64,000 bases of DNA from Brevinema_A sp051647535 (GCA_051647535.1 JBOFEA010000004.1:62001-126000), one strand, 5' to 3'; shown: positions 17,146 to 25,893, counted from the stretch's first letter. Notes: generated by a model from the letters alone, not told the origin. Numbers and translations: made by a program.

Positions 17146-18447
17146 ATGAAATTATTAAAAAAATTATATCGTATTTTACCAGTATCATCATATTTAGCAC
17201 TTCGAAGAATTTTTCCTTATTCTCGAATGCCTGGATCAAGCTTACTGCCGGGATTGGCATTTGCATCAATTACTGTTGGAGTAGCTGCATCCGTGTTAAT
17301 TTTATCTCTTGCTAACGGACTACATAGCAATTACTTAGATCGTTTAGCTGAAAAGGATTCGCATATTACCATATTCGGTCCAAGTAAAGGTATTCCCGCT
17401 TATGAAACTCTCTTAACAGATTTAAATTCCATTCCCGGAATCATTCAAGTATATCCCTACAGTCAAAATGAAGCACTAATCAAATATTACGACGACACTG
17501 CCGGAATAATCCTAAAATCATATCCTTCCTATGTCACTACAGACCCAGTATTCAATAAATTATTCCGTCTTGTCAGTGGAACATGGAGTTTCGGCAGTTC
17601 TAGAAATATTGTTATTGGAGAAGCGCTAGCCAAAAATTTAGGTATTCTACCCGGTGACCATATTGATATTTTGGTTTATGATAATATCTTAGGATCTGTC
17701 ACATATCGATTAAAAATTTCAGGTATTTTTACCGCATCGGATGCAGCTATTGATGCAAGCTTAGGTTTTCTTGATTTTTCAGATGCTGCAGAGATTTTTG
17801 ATTTCGAAAATTATGCACCTTATATAGGAATCCGTGTTAAAGATTATTTAAATCCTGAAAAATATTTTTCAGCTATATCTCAAATAACACCTTTCAAATA
17901 CACAACTTGGATCGCATCCAATATTAATACTCTCCTCGCACTTCAAAACGAAAAACAAGTCATTAGAGTCTTACTTTTTATATTTTTTTGTGTTGCGTTT
18001 TTTGGTATTTTGGCTGTAATGACAGCTTTAGTAGAAAACAAAAGAGACGAAACCGCATTATTAAAAGCTCTGGGAATGACTCCACGTAAAAATTTCGAAT
18101 CTTTCATGCTGACCGGACTTTATTTAGGATTATCTGCATCATTAATAGGTGCCATATTAGGAATAATTTTAAGCCTTCAATTTAATAATATTATTAATTT
18201 GATTGAAACAGTTATTAACTTCCTATTAACTTATTCCATGAAACTCATAGGGCAAGAATTGGAATACCGATTTACATTCTTAAATCAATCCGTATATTAT
18301 CTTAACAAATTCCCAATCCTCATTAACACTTGGGATATTATTTTCTCATGCAGTCTTGCTATTTTGTGTACATTGACCGCAGCAATATACCCGGCTCGAA
18401 TATCAAAAAATTACAGACCCGCTGAAATCCTAAGAAAACAAGCATAA
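17146..18447 (+). CDS. lolC: Lipoprotein-releasing ABC transporter permease LolC/LolE family
   Basis: The 433-residue inner-membrane permease has the MacB/LolC layout. One helix lies near residues 37-58 (LAFASITVGVAASVLILS), followed by a periplasmic core of about 220 residues. Three C-terminal helices follow, beginning with VLLFIFFCVAFFGILAVMTA, and the cytoplasmic coupling segment DETALLKALGMTPRKNF precedes the third helix. With LolD it would extract lipoproteins from the inner membrane for transfer to the outer membrane. Only one permease is encoded here, so the complex may be a homodimer or use another permease. The ATG has no ribosome-binding site and sits just after a TATAAT box. Confidence 0.85.
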   Translation: MKLLKKLYRILPVSSYLALRRIFPYSRMPGSSLLPGLAFASITVGVAASVLILSLANGLHSNYLDRLAEKDSHITIFGPSKGIPAYETLLTDLNSIPGIIQVYPYSQNEALIKYYDDTAGIILKSYPSYVTTDPVFNKLFRLVSGTWSFGSSRNIVIGEALAKNLGILPGDHIDILVYDNILGSVTYRLKISGIFTASDAAIDASLGFLDFSDAAEIFDFENYAPYIGIRVKDYLNPEKYFSAISQITPFKYTTWIASNINTLLALQNEKQVIRVLLFIFFCVAFFGILAVMTALVENKRDETALLKALGMTPRKNFESFMLTGLYLGLSASLIGAILGIILSLQFNNIINLIETVINFLLTYSMKLIGQELEYRFTFLNQSVYYLNKFPILINTWDIIFSCSLAILCTLTAAIYPARISKNYRPAEILRKQA

Positions 18448-18470
18448 TAAATAACACAAAGGAACAATAT

Positions 18471-19145
18471 ATGAATATTATTTCTGCCCGCAATATCTCA
18501 AAATCATATCACCATCCTCAAGGTAATCTCAAAGTAAAAGTATTAGAAAATTTATCATTCGATGCTGCACAAGGAGAATCATTTGCTCTTGTGGGAGAAA
18601 GCGGAAGCGGAAAAACAACGTTGCTGTATCTTCTTTCGGGATTGGACAAACCAAACCAAGGTGAAATTACCATTCAAAACACAAAAATAGAAAATCTTTC
18701 AGAAAATGAATTATCATTATTAAGAGCAGAAAAATTTGGTTTTGTATTCCAACACCATTTTTTATTAAACGATTTGGATGCATTAGAAAATGCATTGCTT
18801 CCATTGAGAATCAATAACAAAATGACAGAAGACGCCGTAGAACAAACCAAATATCTTTTTGAACGATTGGGAATCCAAGACAGAATGAATCACGAACCAA
18901 AAGAAATGTCAGGTGGAGAATGTCAAAGAGTTGCTGTTATCAGAGCACTGGTTAACAAACCATTGATTGTATTTGCTGATGAACCTACAGGAAGTTTGGA
19001 TAGGGGAAATGCGGAAATATTAGAAAATATACTTTTTGATTTAACACAAACACATTCTGCTACATTGATTCTCTCAACTCATAATCAAAATCTTGCACGC
19101 AAATGCACTCGGCATTCAACAATAGAAGAATTGGAACAACAATGA
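18471..19145 (+). CDS. lolD: Lipoprotein-releasing ABC transporter ATPase LolD
   Basis: This is the ATP-binding subunit that powers LolC. The 224 residues show Walker A GESGSGKT (42-49), the LolD/MacB-type Q-loop region KFGFVFQHHFLLNDLDALEN, signature MSGGECQRV, Walker B LIVFADEPTGSLDR and the switch His in STHN. An AAAGGA site precedes the ATG. The gene follows lolC by 23 bases and overlaps the ispE start by an ATGA, so the three are one operon. The MacB ATPase is the nearest alternative, but it is normally fused to its permease. Confidence 0.9.
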   Translation: MNIISARNISKSYHHPQGNLKVKVLENLSFDAAQGESFALVGESGSGKTTLLYLLSGLDKPNQGEITIQNTKIENLSENELSLLRAEKFGFVFQHHFLLNDLDALENALLPLRINNKMTEDAVEQTKYLFERLGIQDRMNHEPKEMSGGECQRVAVIRALVNKPLIVFADEPTGSLDRGNAEILENILFDLTQTHSATLILSTHNQNLARKCTRHSTIEELEQQ

Positions 19146-20011
19146 ATAAGGATTCCTATTATTTTCAATCTTCATCAAAAATAAATCTTTATTTAGATAT
19201 TACAGGTAAAGATCCCATTGACGGATACCATTATATCAAAAGTATTTTTACGGAAATCAATTGGGGAGATAATTTGATAATTACTCCGGCAAAAGAAGAT
19301 AGCGTCATATTTGAAAATAACCCGGAAATAGACAGTAGGAAAAATACCGTATTCAAAGCCTTAACACTGTTCAAAGAAAAATATCATATAAAAGACTGCT
19401 GGAATATTTCTATCCACAAAAATGTACCTTTAGGTGCAGGCTTGGGAGGAGGTTCCGGTGATGCAGGTGCATTATTAAAATGGTTGAGCAAATGGTATCA
19501 CATTAATAAAGAAGATACATTAGATATAGCATTTGAAACAGGTAGTGACGTCCCATTTTTTATTTATGGAGGAACGGCACTAGTTGAAGGTAAAGGTGAA
19601 AAAATTACCCCCTTGGCTAGCAAATTGAAAAACATGGGAATATTAATCATTTATCCTAAAATACATATAAACACTAAAAAAGCATTTCAAACAATTTCAC
19701 CATTAATTAAAAGTAACGGTACTAAAGAATTGAAAAGCACCCAACTAGATAAAATAATAAGAAAAAAAATAGATTTAAGTCTTGACATATTAGACAATTT
19801 AGCTTATAATATTTTTGATAGTAATTTACAAAACTTAGATAGAGATATCTTTTTTTACAAAAGATATCTTATCGAAAACCTAAATCCTCAACTTATATTT
19901 ATGACAGGAAGCGGGTCAAGTTTAGTACTAATATTTAATTCAAAACATCAGTTAGAAAATGCTAAATTCAGATCAAAAGCCGAAATTATTTGGACGAGGT
20001 ATTTTGATTAA
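19142..20011 (+). CDS. ispE: 4-diphosphocytidyl-2-C-methyl-D-erythritol kinase
   Basis: IspE phosphorylates CDP-ME in the fourth step of the MEP pathway. It is a GHMP kinase with the ATP loop PLGAGLGGGSGDAGA, the N-terminal SSSKINLYLDITGK with DGYHYIKSIF, and the C-terminal MTGSGSSLVLIF. ATG 19142 overlaps the lolD stop (ATGA), giving 289 residues. The frame is open upstream within lolD, but the homologous N-terminus begins at this ATG. The gene lies directly before spoVG, an ispE...spoVG proximity also seen in Firmicutes. Confidence 0.94.
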   Translation: MNKDSYYFQSSSKINLYLDITGKDPIDGYHYIKSIFTEINWGDNLIITPAKEDSVIFENNPEIDSRKNTVFKALTLFKEKYHIKDCWNISIHKNVPLGAGLGGGSGDAGALLKWLSKWYHINKEDTLDIAFETGSDVPFFIYGGTALVEGKGEKITPLASKLKNMGILIIYPKIHINTKKAFQTISPLIKSNGTKELKSTQLDKIIRKKIDLSLDILDNLAYNIFDSNLQNLDRDIFFYKRYLIENLNPQLIFMTGSGSSLVLIFNSKHQLENAKFRSKAEIIWTRYFD

Positions 20012-20054
20012 TCGTTTTAGTTTTAAATTATACAGGATGTGAAAGGAGCTAAGA

Positions 20055-20309
20055 ATGGAAATAACAGACATTCGTATCAAAAAAGTCGAAAGTGAAGCTA
20101 ATAAACTGCAAGCATATGCTTCTGTTACTTTCGATGATAGTTTTGTAATTCATAATATTAAAATTATCGATGGTCGTGAAGGACTATTTATTGCAATGCC
20201 TTCTAGAAAAACACGTAGCGGTGAGTTGAAAGATGTAGCACATCCTATTAATTCCGAATTCCGTGATAGAATTCAAAGTGCTATATTAGAAGCTTATTAC
20301 GCTGAATAG
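20055..20309 (+). CDS. spoVG: SpoVG-family DNA/RNA-binding regulator
   Basis: SpoVG is a small nucleic-acid-binding protein. In Borrelia it binds DNA and RNA and regulates gene expression, and in Firmicutes it affects sporulation and virulence. The 84-residue sequence has the signature MEITDIRIKKV, the NIKIIDGREGLFIAMPSRK core, and DVAHPINSEFRDRI. A strong AAGGAG site lies before the ATG. It may be co-transcribed with ispE 43 bases upstream. tRNA-Gln and prs follow, a neighbourhood that resembles the spoVG-glmU-prs region of Bacillus. Confidence 0.96.
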   Translation: MEITDIRIKKVESEANKLQAYASVTFDDSFVIHNIKIIDGREGLFIAMPSRKTRSGELKDVAHPINSEFRDRIQSAILEAYYAE

Positions 20310-20360
20310 TATATTTGGTTTGATAAGATTATTAATATAATTATTACAAACATACAATTT

Positions 20361-20432
20361 TGGGGTGTAGCCAAGTGGTAAGGCATCGGTTTTTGGTACC
20401 GACATTCGGTGGTTCGATCCCATCCACCCCAG
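20361..20432 (+). tRNA. tRNA-Gln (anticodon TTG)
   Basis: A 72-base cloverleaf: acceptor TGGGGTG/CACCCCA, anticodon stem TCGGT/ACCGA with loop TTTTGGT giving TTG, and T arm GGTGG/CCATC. The U1-A72 acceptor end and G discriminator are typical of glutamine tRNAs. CCA is not encoded. A TATAAT lies at 20336-20341, but its -35 box is poor. Confidence 0.95.
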
Positions 20433-20442
20433 AGTTATATCT

Positions 20443-20508
20443 ATCTAACAAAATAGATTAAACATTTATAAATGTATTTTTATAAATGTTTAATCTATTT
20501 TGTTAGAT
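20443..20508. repeat. 28-bp perfect inverted repeat between tRNA-Gln and prs
   Basis: The arms 20443-20470 and 20481-20508 are perfect reverse complements over 28 bases (starting ATCTAACAAAATAG) around a 10-base AT loop, in which two further A-T pairs can form. As RNA this is a very stable hairpin. It starts 10 bases after the tRNA and ends 27 bases before the prs ATG. The 3' arm is followed by GCTGTATTTTTA, only a modest T tract, so it is not a typical terminator. A tRNA terminator, a prs leader element or a degenerate mobile element are all possible. Confidence 0.8.
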
Positions 20509-20534
20509 GCTGTATTTTTATTAGGAAGAAATCT

Positions 20535-21509
20535 ATGTTCAAAAATCAAGACTTAAAAATTATTTCAGGCAGAAGTAATACTGAATTAGCCAAAAATATC
20601 GCTTCTTATATGGGAATACAATTAACAGAATGTTTAATAACAGAATTTGCTGATGAAGAAATTTTTGTACGTATAGAAAATGATGTACGAGGAAAAGATG
20701 TATTTCTTATTCAATCAACATCTAATCCCGGATATAAAAATATTTTTGAATTGCTGGTTATTACTGATGCATTAAAAAGAGCTTCTGCTAATGAAATTAC
20801 TGCTTTAATTCCTTATTACGGTTATGCCCGTCAAGAACGAAAAGCAGAATCACGTGTCCCCATTACCGCAAAACTTGTTGCAAATTTGCTTACAAAAGCA
20901 GGAATAACTCGTATTATTACTATGGATCTTCATGCTGCTCAAATTCAGGGATTTTTTGATATTCCAGTGGATCATCTTTTTGCTACACCTCTGTTCTACA
21001 ACTATTCAAAAAATACGTTAAAAGTTGATTCTGATTGGATTGTTGTTTCTCCGGATGTTGGAGGTTTGGAACGGGCTCATAATTTAGCAAAATTGTTTAA
21101 TGCTGGTATTGCCGTTTTCGATAAACGCAGAGAGCAAAAAAATCAAGCAGAAATTTTAAATTTGATTGGAGAAGTAAAAGGAAAAAATACTATCTTACTT
21201 GATGATATGATCGACACAGCCGGAACCATATGCCAAGCTGCAGACAGACTAAAAAAACTGGGTGCTATCAGTGTTCATATTATGGCTACACATGGTGTAT
21301 TTTCGAAAAATGCTCCTCAAAAACTTCATGACTGTCTTGCGGATTCTATTATTATTACAGACACGATACATATTTCTGATAATATTAAAAACACTATTGG
21401 TCATAAACTTTATATTATCAGTTCTGCAGAACTTTTTGGGGAAGTTATCGAAAGAATTTATTCAAACCGCTCTCTCAGTAGCCTGTTCTTTCAAAGCAAA
21501 AAGGTTTAA
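20535..21509 (+). CDS. prs: Ribose-phosphate pyrophosphokinase (PRPP synthetase)
   Basis: Prs makes PRPP from ribose 5-phosphate and ATP for purine, pyrimidine and NAD synthesis. The 324-residue protein has IPYYGYARQERKAESRVPIT, the Mg-binding DLHAAQIQGFFD, VVSPDVGGLERA and the PRPP loop LLDDMIDTAGTI. ATG 20535 is chosen because AGGAAG lies upstream and MFKNQDLKIISGRSN matches the family start. The frame extends into the loop of the upstream hairpin, which is not plausible coding sequence. Its stop directly abuts that of the convergent TyrA-like gene, with no spacer for a terminator. Confidence 0.96.
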   Translation: MFKNQDLKIISGRSNTELAKNIASYMGIQLTECLITEFADEEIFVRIENDVRGKDVFLIQSTSNPGYKNIFELLVITDALKRASANEITALIPYYGYARQERKAESRVPITAKLVANLLTKAGITRIITMDLHAAQIQGFFDIPVDHLFATPLFYNYSKNTLKVDSDWIVVSPDVGGLERAHNLAKLFNAGIAVFDKRREQKNQAEILNLIGEVKGKNTILLDDMIDTAGTICQAADRLKKLGAISVHIMATHGVFSKNAPQKLHDCLADSIIITDTIHISDNIKNTIGHKLYIISSAELFGEVIERIYSNRSLSSLFFQSKKV

Positions 21510-22376
21510 TTATAATTTTTTTTGAAAATCCTTAGAAACATCGATATATTTTTTCAAACACTTTTCCTGATCCAATACATCATAATCATCACTTAAAAAT
21601 AAATCAAATGCGTCTAATTCTCTTCGGATAAAACTTAATACTCTACGAATATTCTCTTTATTAATAAATACATTTTTAATAAACACATCATCAATGTTTT
21701 GAGACAATTTTAAAAATTCTCTTAAATTTCTATTATAAAATCCAAAGAACAACGTATCAGACCAACTGTCTCTACATAAAATATTTGCATATACAGCAGC
21801 CATTAATTTTATTGTTTGATCTGTTTCTGCAACTATTTCATCAAAAAAATCAGCCGATGTTGGAACAATCTTAGCTCCAAAATAATTCCAAAATTCTTGT
21901 GCTTTCACTAATACTTCTGTCGTTTCATTTGAAACAACAGCAACAATTTTTCCTTTAAAGATCGTCCCTCTTATCGTCAAATCATCAGGATAGTGATCCA
22001 AAAAAACATAGTTGCTGATATAATGACAATAATTTTTTAATAATTTCGAATTTGTATTATAAGAATCGCCTTTCATAAGAGAAAAATCAATAATCAATGT
22101 TTCAGGAGACAAAACTGAAACAATTGATTTTAAAAATTCTGCTGTCTTTTCAGATTCTTGATCGATAATAAGAAAATCAACATCACTATAAATTTCCGCC
22201 CGATGACGAGGAAGCAAATCAAATTCAATACTATCATTATACTGCGATTTTTTAGACTCCGTGTCTGTACATAAAACAATCCCAGTTGCACTACTTCTTC
22301 TTATGCCTTCAGCCAAGGAAGCTGTAAAATTATTTAAATTATGAATAATAGTTTTAATCGGTCGGACATCAGACAT
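21510..22376 (-). CDS. TyrA-like protein with degenerate nucleotide-binding site
   Basis: The 288 residues keep the outline of prephenate dehydrogenase. There is an N-terminal Rossmann-like half with LIIDFSLMKG (compare the family D-x-x-S-x-K), then a segment resembling the family HP-x-x-G region (LDHYPDD, IFKGKIVAVV), then an all-helical half with a GAKIVPTSADFFDEIVAETD stretch. The glycines of the GxGxxG NAD loop are missing (HNLNNFTASLA, 12-22), and the HD and SHLPH residues are replaced. It is therefore unlikely to be an active dehydrogenase. GGAG precedes the ATG. No other aromatic-pathway gene is nearby. The homology is judged by eye and is moderate. Confidence 0.45.
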   Translation of the reverse strand: MSDVRPIKTIIHNLNNFTASLAEGIRRSSATGIVLCTDTESKKSQYNDSIEFDLLPRHRAEIYSDVDFLIIDQESEKTAEFLKSIVSVLSPETLIIDFSLMKGDSYNTNSKLLKNYCHYISNYVFLDHYPDDLTIRGTIFKGKIVAVVSNETTEVLVKAQEFWNYFGAKIVPTSADFFDEIVAETDQTIKLMAAVYANILCRDSWSDTLFFGFYNRNLREFLKLSQNIDDVFIKNVFINKENIRRVLSFIRRELDAFDLFLSDDYDVLDQEKCLKKYIDVSKDFQKKL

Positions 22377-22455
22377 ATTTAAAACTCCATTATTAAATTT
22401 TATTAAAAAAATTCAAACAGTATAATTAATAAATTTTATCATAAACTACAATGTT

Positions 22456-22484
22456 TTGCAAGAATTATTATTTTCGTTTATAAT
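22456..22484 (+). promoter_or_regulatory. Promoter for the DUF2723-like gene and ftsW
   Basis: TTGCAA (22456-22461), a 17-base spacer and TATAAT (22479-22484). The expected start near 22491 leaves a leader of about 27 bases that contains GAAGGTG before the ATG. Confidence 0.6.
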
Positions 22485-22517
22485 AAATTTATATTAGCAA
22501 ATAATTGAAGGTGAAAC

Positions 22518-24356
22518 ATGACAAAAAATATTGCTTTACATAAATTCTATACTATTGGAGCAACAATATTTATTATTGTACTAATGATCGTACCTGCGAT
22601 TTCAAATTACAAATACAATGACCATAGTAAAAATTGGCTCAATCATGATTATGGAAAAAATCTTCTTGCATCGACAGAAGAATATTCAATATTTATGACA
22701 GAAGGTGGTGATAATCAAGTTTTCTCTTCCCTATACTTTACATATGCAGAAAAATTACGCCAAGATTTATTTCCTTACGACCAAAAAGGAAATATATTCA
22801 AACGAATTTATGGTGATTTAAGATATGTATCATACAATACAATGGAAGAACGGAGTTTGATTGTCAATAAAGGTTTGTTCACAGGACAAGAACCTTTTTA
22901 TACAGAAATTAGATCCTCGGCTCCACCTTACTTAGTTCCATATCCTTTAGGACGTCCGGCAACATACTTAACATGGCAGTTGAAAAATCCACAAAATTTA
23001 GGAGATTTTTACTACAAGAATTATGGTCAAATGTATAAAGTACAGCATATCCGCTTTGCTATTGTTGATTACGTGGAAAAAACAGAATCAAGCAGTATCT
23101 CAGAAGTAAGACAATTAATCTCCGAAAAACTTGCAAGACCCATTCTTGATCAAGAATGGAAAACTTGGATTGCTCAATTAATTCAAGACAACTTAATCAA
23201 AATTAATAAGAATAATATAGAGTTTGTACAATCCTATCCCAAGCCTTTCAAAAAAGATCCTACAGAATTTTTTATCCGAAGATGGGAAAAGATTCCTAAT
23301 TTATTTTATTACGATTATCTTTCGAGAGAAATTGTCACGAGTTTTGCGTATGAGCAGTTGTCTTTGCTTTCGGATCAAATAAAATATTTAGAATTGCTTC
23401 AAAAAAGAGAACAAAACCAAAGAAATAAAGAAAAAATCAATCAAGAAATTCAAGATAAATGGAAACAAATATTATATTACGCTGAAACAGCTGAAAAAAT
23501 AGGACACGATTCTTCCTCTATTCTACACAACTTGGGAATTTTTTATTTGACAGCACAAAATCAATTTGAATTTATTACAGAAGATTATAGCACCAAATCA
23601 ATTGAATTATGGGAATCTGTGACTAAAAATTTCAAATATTCATGGTCAACATATAATGTCCTTTTATGGACATATCTTCAACAAGCATTAAAAAATCCGG
23701 ATTCGGCTTCTATATATTTAGAAAGTTTCAACGTTCAAGTTAACCAAATGACCAATGCAATGATGCATTGGAAATCCATGAAAACCAATATAACAAAAAC
23801 GATGCCGTATAAAAATTCTCAATACTTAATACATATAGCAAACAATTTTGATATTATCGGCGGGAAAAAATTCGATGCAATGGAAAACCAAGTGAAAAAA
23901 TGCATTGAAGAACCTGCAGATCAAATTAATACTGAAAATGTAAAAAAATATATTGAAAGTTCATTACAGCGATTAAATTTCCAAAGCGACCCTGTAAGAT
24001 TAGATGCATTATATCAACTATGGTACAAACTATGGACAAAGAAAAACTCTGATCCGGAATACTTTCTTTGGCATATTCAAATTATGGCTGAACTTGCACA
24101 AAACGGTTGGATTGAGCCTGTATCCTTTACACAAATTTTACAAGAAAGCCGCAACCGTATATCCCAATTAAATTTAAACCAACAAATACAAGCTTTGGTA
24201 TTTTTAGCTAAAACAGCAAAATTATTAAATAACCAAACATTATTGACATTTTTTACCAATAAATTCGTTACAGACATAAAAAACAATATCCCTAAAGAAA
24301 ATTATGATCAGCTTTATCGTCAATTTAATGAATTAGTCTACAATGAGAATAATTAA
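22518..24356 (+). CDS. Membrane-anchored protein resembling the soluble half of TMEM260/DUF2723 proteins
   Basis: The 612-residue protein has one membrane helix near the N-terminus (about 12-29), then a large probably periplasmic part. DYGKNLLASTEEYSIFMTEG and DNQVFSSLYFTYAEKLRQD resemble the region after the membrane domain of DUF2723/TMEM260-type proteins, where the family has FTNGDNDTFPLWY. TMEM260 is a protein O-mannosyltransferase. Here the multi-helix GT-C domain is absent, so only the accessory half remains. The C-terminal 250 residues are helical and TPR-like. It overlaps ftsW by 14 bases, which suggests an envelope or division role by context. Function unknown. Confidence 0.5.
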   Translation: MTKNIALHKFYTIGATIFIIVLMIVPAISNYKYNDHSKNWLNHDYGKNLLASTEEYSIFMTEGGDNQVFSSLYFTYAEKLRQDLFPYDQKGNIFKRIYGDLRYVSYNTMEERSLIVNKGLFTGQEPFYTEIRSSAPPYLVPYPLGRPATYLTWQLKNPQNLGDFYYKNYGQMYKVQHIRFAIVDYVEKTESSSISEVRQLISEKLARPILDQEWKTWIAQLIQDNLIKINKNNIEFVQSYPKPFKKDPTEFFIRRWEKIPNLFYYDYLSREIVTSFAYEQLSLLSDQIKYLELLQKREQNQRNKEKINQEIQDKWKQILYYAETAEKIGHDSSSILHNLGIFYLTAQNQFEFITEDYSTKSIELWESVTKNFKYSWSTYNVLLWTYLQQALKNPDSASIYLESFNVQVNQMTNAMMHWKSMKTNITKTMPYKNSQYLIHIANNFDIIGGKKFDAMENQVKKCIEEPADQINTENVKKYIESSLQRLNFQSDPVRLDALYQLWYKLWTKKNSDPEYFLWHIQIMAELAQNGWIEPVSFTQILQESRNRISQLNLNQQIQALVFLAKTAKLLNNQTLLTFFTNKFVTDIKNNIPKENYDQLYRQFNELVYNENN

Positions 24357-25485
24357 TACCGAGGCATTACAAAAAGTAGATCGTATTATCTTGTGTCTTT
24401 ATTTTGTCTTTGTCGGAATAGGATTAATATTTAACTTTAGTATTTCACGGTTTAGCGGATATAATTTGGGATTACAGACACATACTTTATTTGTCAAACA
24501 ATTAATTTTTTCAATTATATCTGTTTCCTGTATGTTGGTTTCCGCACAAATTGATTATAAAATTACACGAATTATTACCAAATTTCTTATATCTATTTCC
24601 CTTGTTATGCTAGTGATGGTATTTATACCTGGAATAGGCTTGGAAGCCGGTGCCGCAAGAAGATGGATTAATCTGCGTATATTTACTTTTAATCCATCGG
24701 AACTGGCAAAACTTTCTCTTACGATTTATTTAGCGCATATACTGGTAAAAAAACAAGATTCTATTTCCAATTTTATTAGAGGTCTTCTTCCTCCCTTATT
24801 ATTAGCGGCATTAATATTTTCTATTATCCTCATGCAATCCGGATTTTCGATCGGTATTACAATAATTATTATGATGTTTGCATTATTTTTTATAGGAGGA
24901 GCTTCTATAAAACATATAAGTGGTATTATTATTTTTACGTTGCCGGTGCTTATTACTGCAATTTCAAGTGTATCATATAGAAAAAATAGAATTCATGCAT
25001 ATTTGGATCCGTGGCAAGATCCTTCGGGGATTGGATATCAATCTATTCAATCTTTACAAGCACTTGCAAACGGGGGATTTTTTGGAGTAGGGTTAGGCAA
25101 CAGTATTCAAAAAATTTCTCGCCTTCCTGCTGCCCATACTGATTTTATTTTTTCAATTATTGTAGAAGAAGTTGGATTTATTGGAGGATTTTTAATCATT
25201 GCAGCATTTATTCTATTTTTTCTTCAGGGAATGAAAATTGCAAAATTATCCAAAGATCCTTACGGTCAACTACTTGCATTTGGAATTACTATTTTGATTT
25301 CTTCACATGCATTGTTAAATATTATGATTGCTCTTGCATTAGCTCCTCCAACAGGAGTTCCTTTGCCTTTTATTAGTTATGGTGGATCGTCTTTTGTGAT
25401 TTTTTCCATTGCTGTTGGAATATTATTAAATATTAGTAGTTTCGAACATGCCTCAACATTAACTCACAAACCGCATTATGAATAA
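24343..25485 (+). CDS. ftsW: Peptidoglycan glycosyltransferase FtsW (SEDS family)
   Basis: This is a polytopic SEDS glycan-strand polymerase of the divisome or elongasome. The 380 residues hold about ten helices. Characteristic segments are GAARRWINLRIFTFNPSELA, DPWQDPSGIGYQSIQSLQAL, the catalytic-Asp region LPAAHTDFIFSIIVEEVGFI and TGVPLPFISYGGSS. FtsW is preferred over RodA because of the QSLQALANGGFFGVGLG segment and the presence of ftsQAZ in the window, though RodA is possible. The start overlaps the upstream gene by 14 bases, indicating coupled translation. Confidence 0.88.
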   Translation: MRIINTEALQKVDRIILCLYFVFVGIGLIFNFSISRFSGYNLGLQTHTLFVKQLIFSIISVSCMLVSAQIDYKITRIITKFLISISLVMLVMVFIPGIGLEAGAARRWINLRIFTFNPSELAKLSLTIYLAHILVKKQDSISNFIRGLLPPLLLAALIFSIILMQSGFSIGITIIIMMFALFFIGGASIKHISGIIIFTLPVLITAISSVSYRKNRIHAYLDPWQDPSGIGYQSIQSLQALANGGFFGVGLGNSIQKISRLPAAHTDFIFSIIVEEVGFIGGFLIIAAFILFFLQGMKIAKLSKDPYGQLLAFGITILISSHALLNIMIALALAPPTGVPLPFISYGGSSFVIFSIAVGILLNISSFEHASTLTHKPHYE

Positions 25486-25512
25486 ATATTATATAATGAG
25501 AGAGGATTTGAT

Positions 25513-25893
25513 ATGAACATCAATTTCCAAAAATATAGACCACTGACATTTGCAGATCATACAACTGTATCCCGACGTTTAAAAAAACAATCAATTCCGC
25601 ATAACCCACAAACACAACCTGCTATTATCCCCTTAACTCAATCAGAACAAGAAGGATTATTGAGCCGGCTGGCACAAAAAATTAAGGAATTTCAGAACTC
25701 AACTTCTCTTTATCAACAGCATATAGAACATCAAATTAAAGAACCTGCATCTTCAAAAAAAGACATACCACAGTTTGTTTCCGATAAAAAAGAAGCTGTA
25801 ATCTTTCAAAATCAACGTTCCGTATTAACACATTCCATCACCAATAAAAATGTAAAACCTTCTTTTATAAGTTCTTCATTCAGAAATTTATAA
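25513..25893 (+). CDS. Hypothetical protein, 126 residues
   Basis: I do not recognise this protein. It is polar, rich in Gln, Ser, Lys and Pro, has no signal peptide or membrane helix, and looks partly disordered except for a helix around LLSRLAQKIKEFQNSTSLYQ. It has a credible AGAGAGGA site and sits 27 bases after ftsW and 59 bases before the nonulosonate synthase gene, so it is probably in the same operon. The coding signal is the frame itself plus the ribosome-binding site. Confidence 0.5.
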   Translation: MNINFQKYRPLTFADHTTVSRRLKKQSIPHNPQTQPAIIPLTQSEQEGLLSRLAQKIKEFQNSTSLYQQHIEHQIKEPASSKKDIPQFVSDKKEAVIFQNQRSVLTHSITNKNVKPSFISSSFRNL

